Assembly: GCF_013004065.1 (NCBI RefSeq)
Contig: NZ_CP053084.1
Coordinates: forward strand, 682,001 to 746,000
Reading direction: 5' to 3'
Source: Limnobacter sp. SAORIC-580
Lineage (GTDB): Bacteria; Pseudomonadota; Gammaproteobacteria; Burkholderiales; Burkholderiaceae_B
Length of the DNA stretch: 64,000 bases
Numbering within the stretch: position 1 is the first letter of the stretch; each line of letters starts with the position of its first letter. The notes beneath the pieces were generated by a model. It searched no databases. It saw only the letters and a list, made by a program, of their open reading frames with translations, and was not told the origin of the DNA. Positions 63,601 through 64,000 of this stretch are shown here, piece by piece. The position numbers and the translations under genes are program-made.

Positions 63601-64000
63601 TTAGTTTAGTGCACCTTCATTTTGCGTTGCAGTAAAACGGTAGCCGGCACCGCGAACTGTTTCAATCAGGCGGTCATGGCCAGAAATGGTCAAAGCCTGG
63701 CGCAAACGTCGAATGTGTACGTCTACAGTGCGCTCTTCAACAAACACATGGTCCCCCCAAACTTGGTCCAGCAACTGGGTGCGGCTGTGCACGCGCTCTG
63801 GGTGGGTCATGAAGAAGTGCAGCAGGCGGAATTCTGTGGGGCCCATGTCGATGATCTTGTCATGGCCCATGATGCGGTGCGTCACCGGGTCCAGTTTCAG
63901 ACCGTGTACTTCAACAATGTCGTCGGTCAACTGGGGCGCACGGCGGCGCAGCACTGCCTTGATCCGAGCCAGCAATTCCTTGGGCGAGAAGGGCTTGGTG
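63601..64000 (-). CDS. phoB: Phosphate regulon response regulator PhoB, N-terminal part outside the window
   Basis: The C-terminal 132 codons are visible; the frame runs off the right edge. It contains [18 protein letters not shown], the linker, and the winged-helix DNA-binding domain ([62 protein letters not shown]). Activates pho boxes when phosphorylated by PhoR, whose gene follows. Confidence 0.96.
   Translation of the reverse strand, partial: TKPFSPKELLARIKAVLRRRAPQLTDDIVEVHGLKLDPVTHRIMGHDKIIDMGPTEFRLLHFFMTHPERVHSRTQLLDQVWGDHVFVEERTVDVHIRRLRQALTISGHDRLIETVRGAGYRFTATQNEGALN

Noticed and set aside
1..64000. tRNA genes, CRISPR arrays, insertion sequences, prophage or attachment sites
   Set aside because: Reading the intergenic gaps I saw no cloverleaf with a T-loop GTTCRA, no regularly spaced repeats, and no transposase, integrase or flanking repeats.

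Overview
The window is chromosomal DNA from a Gram-negative betaproteobacterium, most likely Burkholderiales and possibly close to Limnobacter. That placement is inferred from gene content and protein style: an ffs-dnaX-ybaB-recR block, a beta-type AddB-like/AddA-like pair, trxA-rho, the fused indolepyruvate oxidoreductase, a DUF3683 dehydrogenase and phoBR. By eye the GC content is slightly above half. Coding density is high. I see no insertion sequence, phage, CRISPR array, tRNA or rRNA. Both ends cut a gene: an SRPBCC protein at the left and phoB at the right.

Layout. 1-5.3 kb: a START-like protein and a periplasmic binding protein, then leftward lemA-TPM-TPM, rho and trxA. 5.5-11.3 kb: the AddB/AddA-like repair helicase-nuclease. 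11.3-14.3 kb: SRP RNA, dnaX, ybaB and recR. 14.3-17.5 kb: a class III CoA-transferase, transaldolase, an Hpt-like protein and dsbB. 18-20 kb: a degenerate HD-GYP protein facing a soluble histidine kinase. 20-28.8 kb: a leftward tad (Flp pilus) operon running flp, tadE-like, cpaB, cpaC, tadZ, tadA, tadB, tadC, tadD, DUF3613, and possibly ending in the kinase. 29-36 kb: an EcsC-like protein, indolepyruvate oxidoreductase, PPK2, a repetitive secreted protein and an MscS channel. 36-37.4 kb: a heptose-phosphate adenylyltransferase and a diiron ferritin-like protein.

37.5-48.6 kb is the most interesting region. A leftward eight-gene run (FAD oxidoreductase, DUF1365, CFA-type methyltransferase, chalcone-isomerase-like, MFS, DUF3833, SDR, NTF2-like) lies beside folE2. 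Divergent from folE2 are a LitR/CarH-type MerR regulator carrying the residues expected for a B12 light sensor, a tiny DUF2256 gene and an iron-sulfur cryptochrome/photolyase. I read this as a light- or singlet-oxygen-responsive membrane-lipid and DNA photoprotection module. Similar lipid cassettes are often under sigma-E/ChrR control elsewhere; here the neighbouring regulator is LitR-like.

48.6-54.5 kb: glutathionyl-hydroquinone reductase and the CCA-adding enzyme; then a guanidine-II (mini-ykkC) riboswitch with two ACGR hairpins ahead of a Gdx guanidinium exporter, which is tightly coupled to LOG, GNAT and TauE/SafE genes; then a small periplasmic protein, PaiB-like and HNH-like genes. 54.5-64 kb: DUF2254, argS, a giant DUF3683 FAD/Fe-S dehydrogenase, a HIT protein, phoR and partial phoB.
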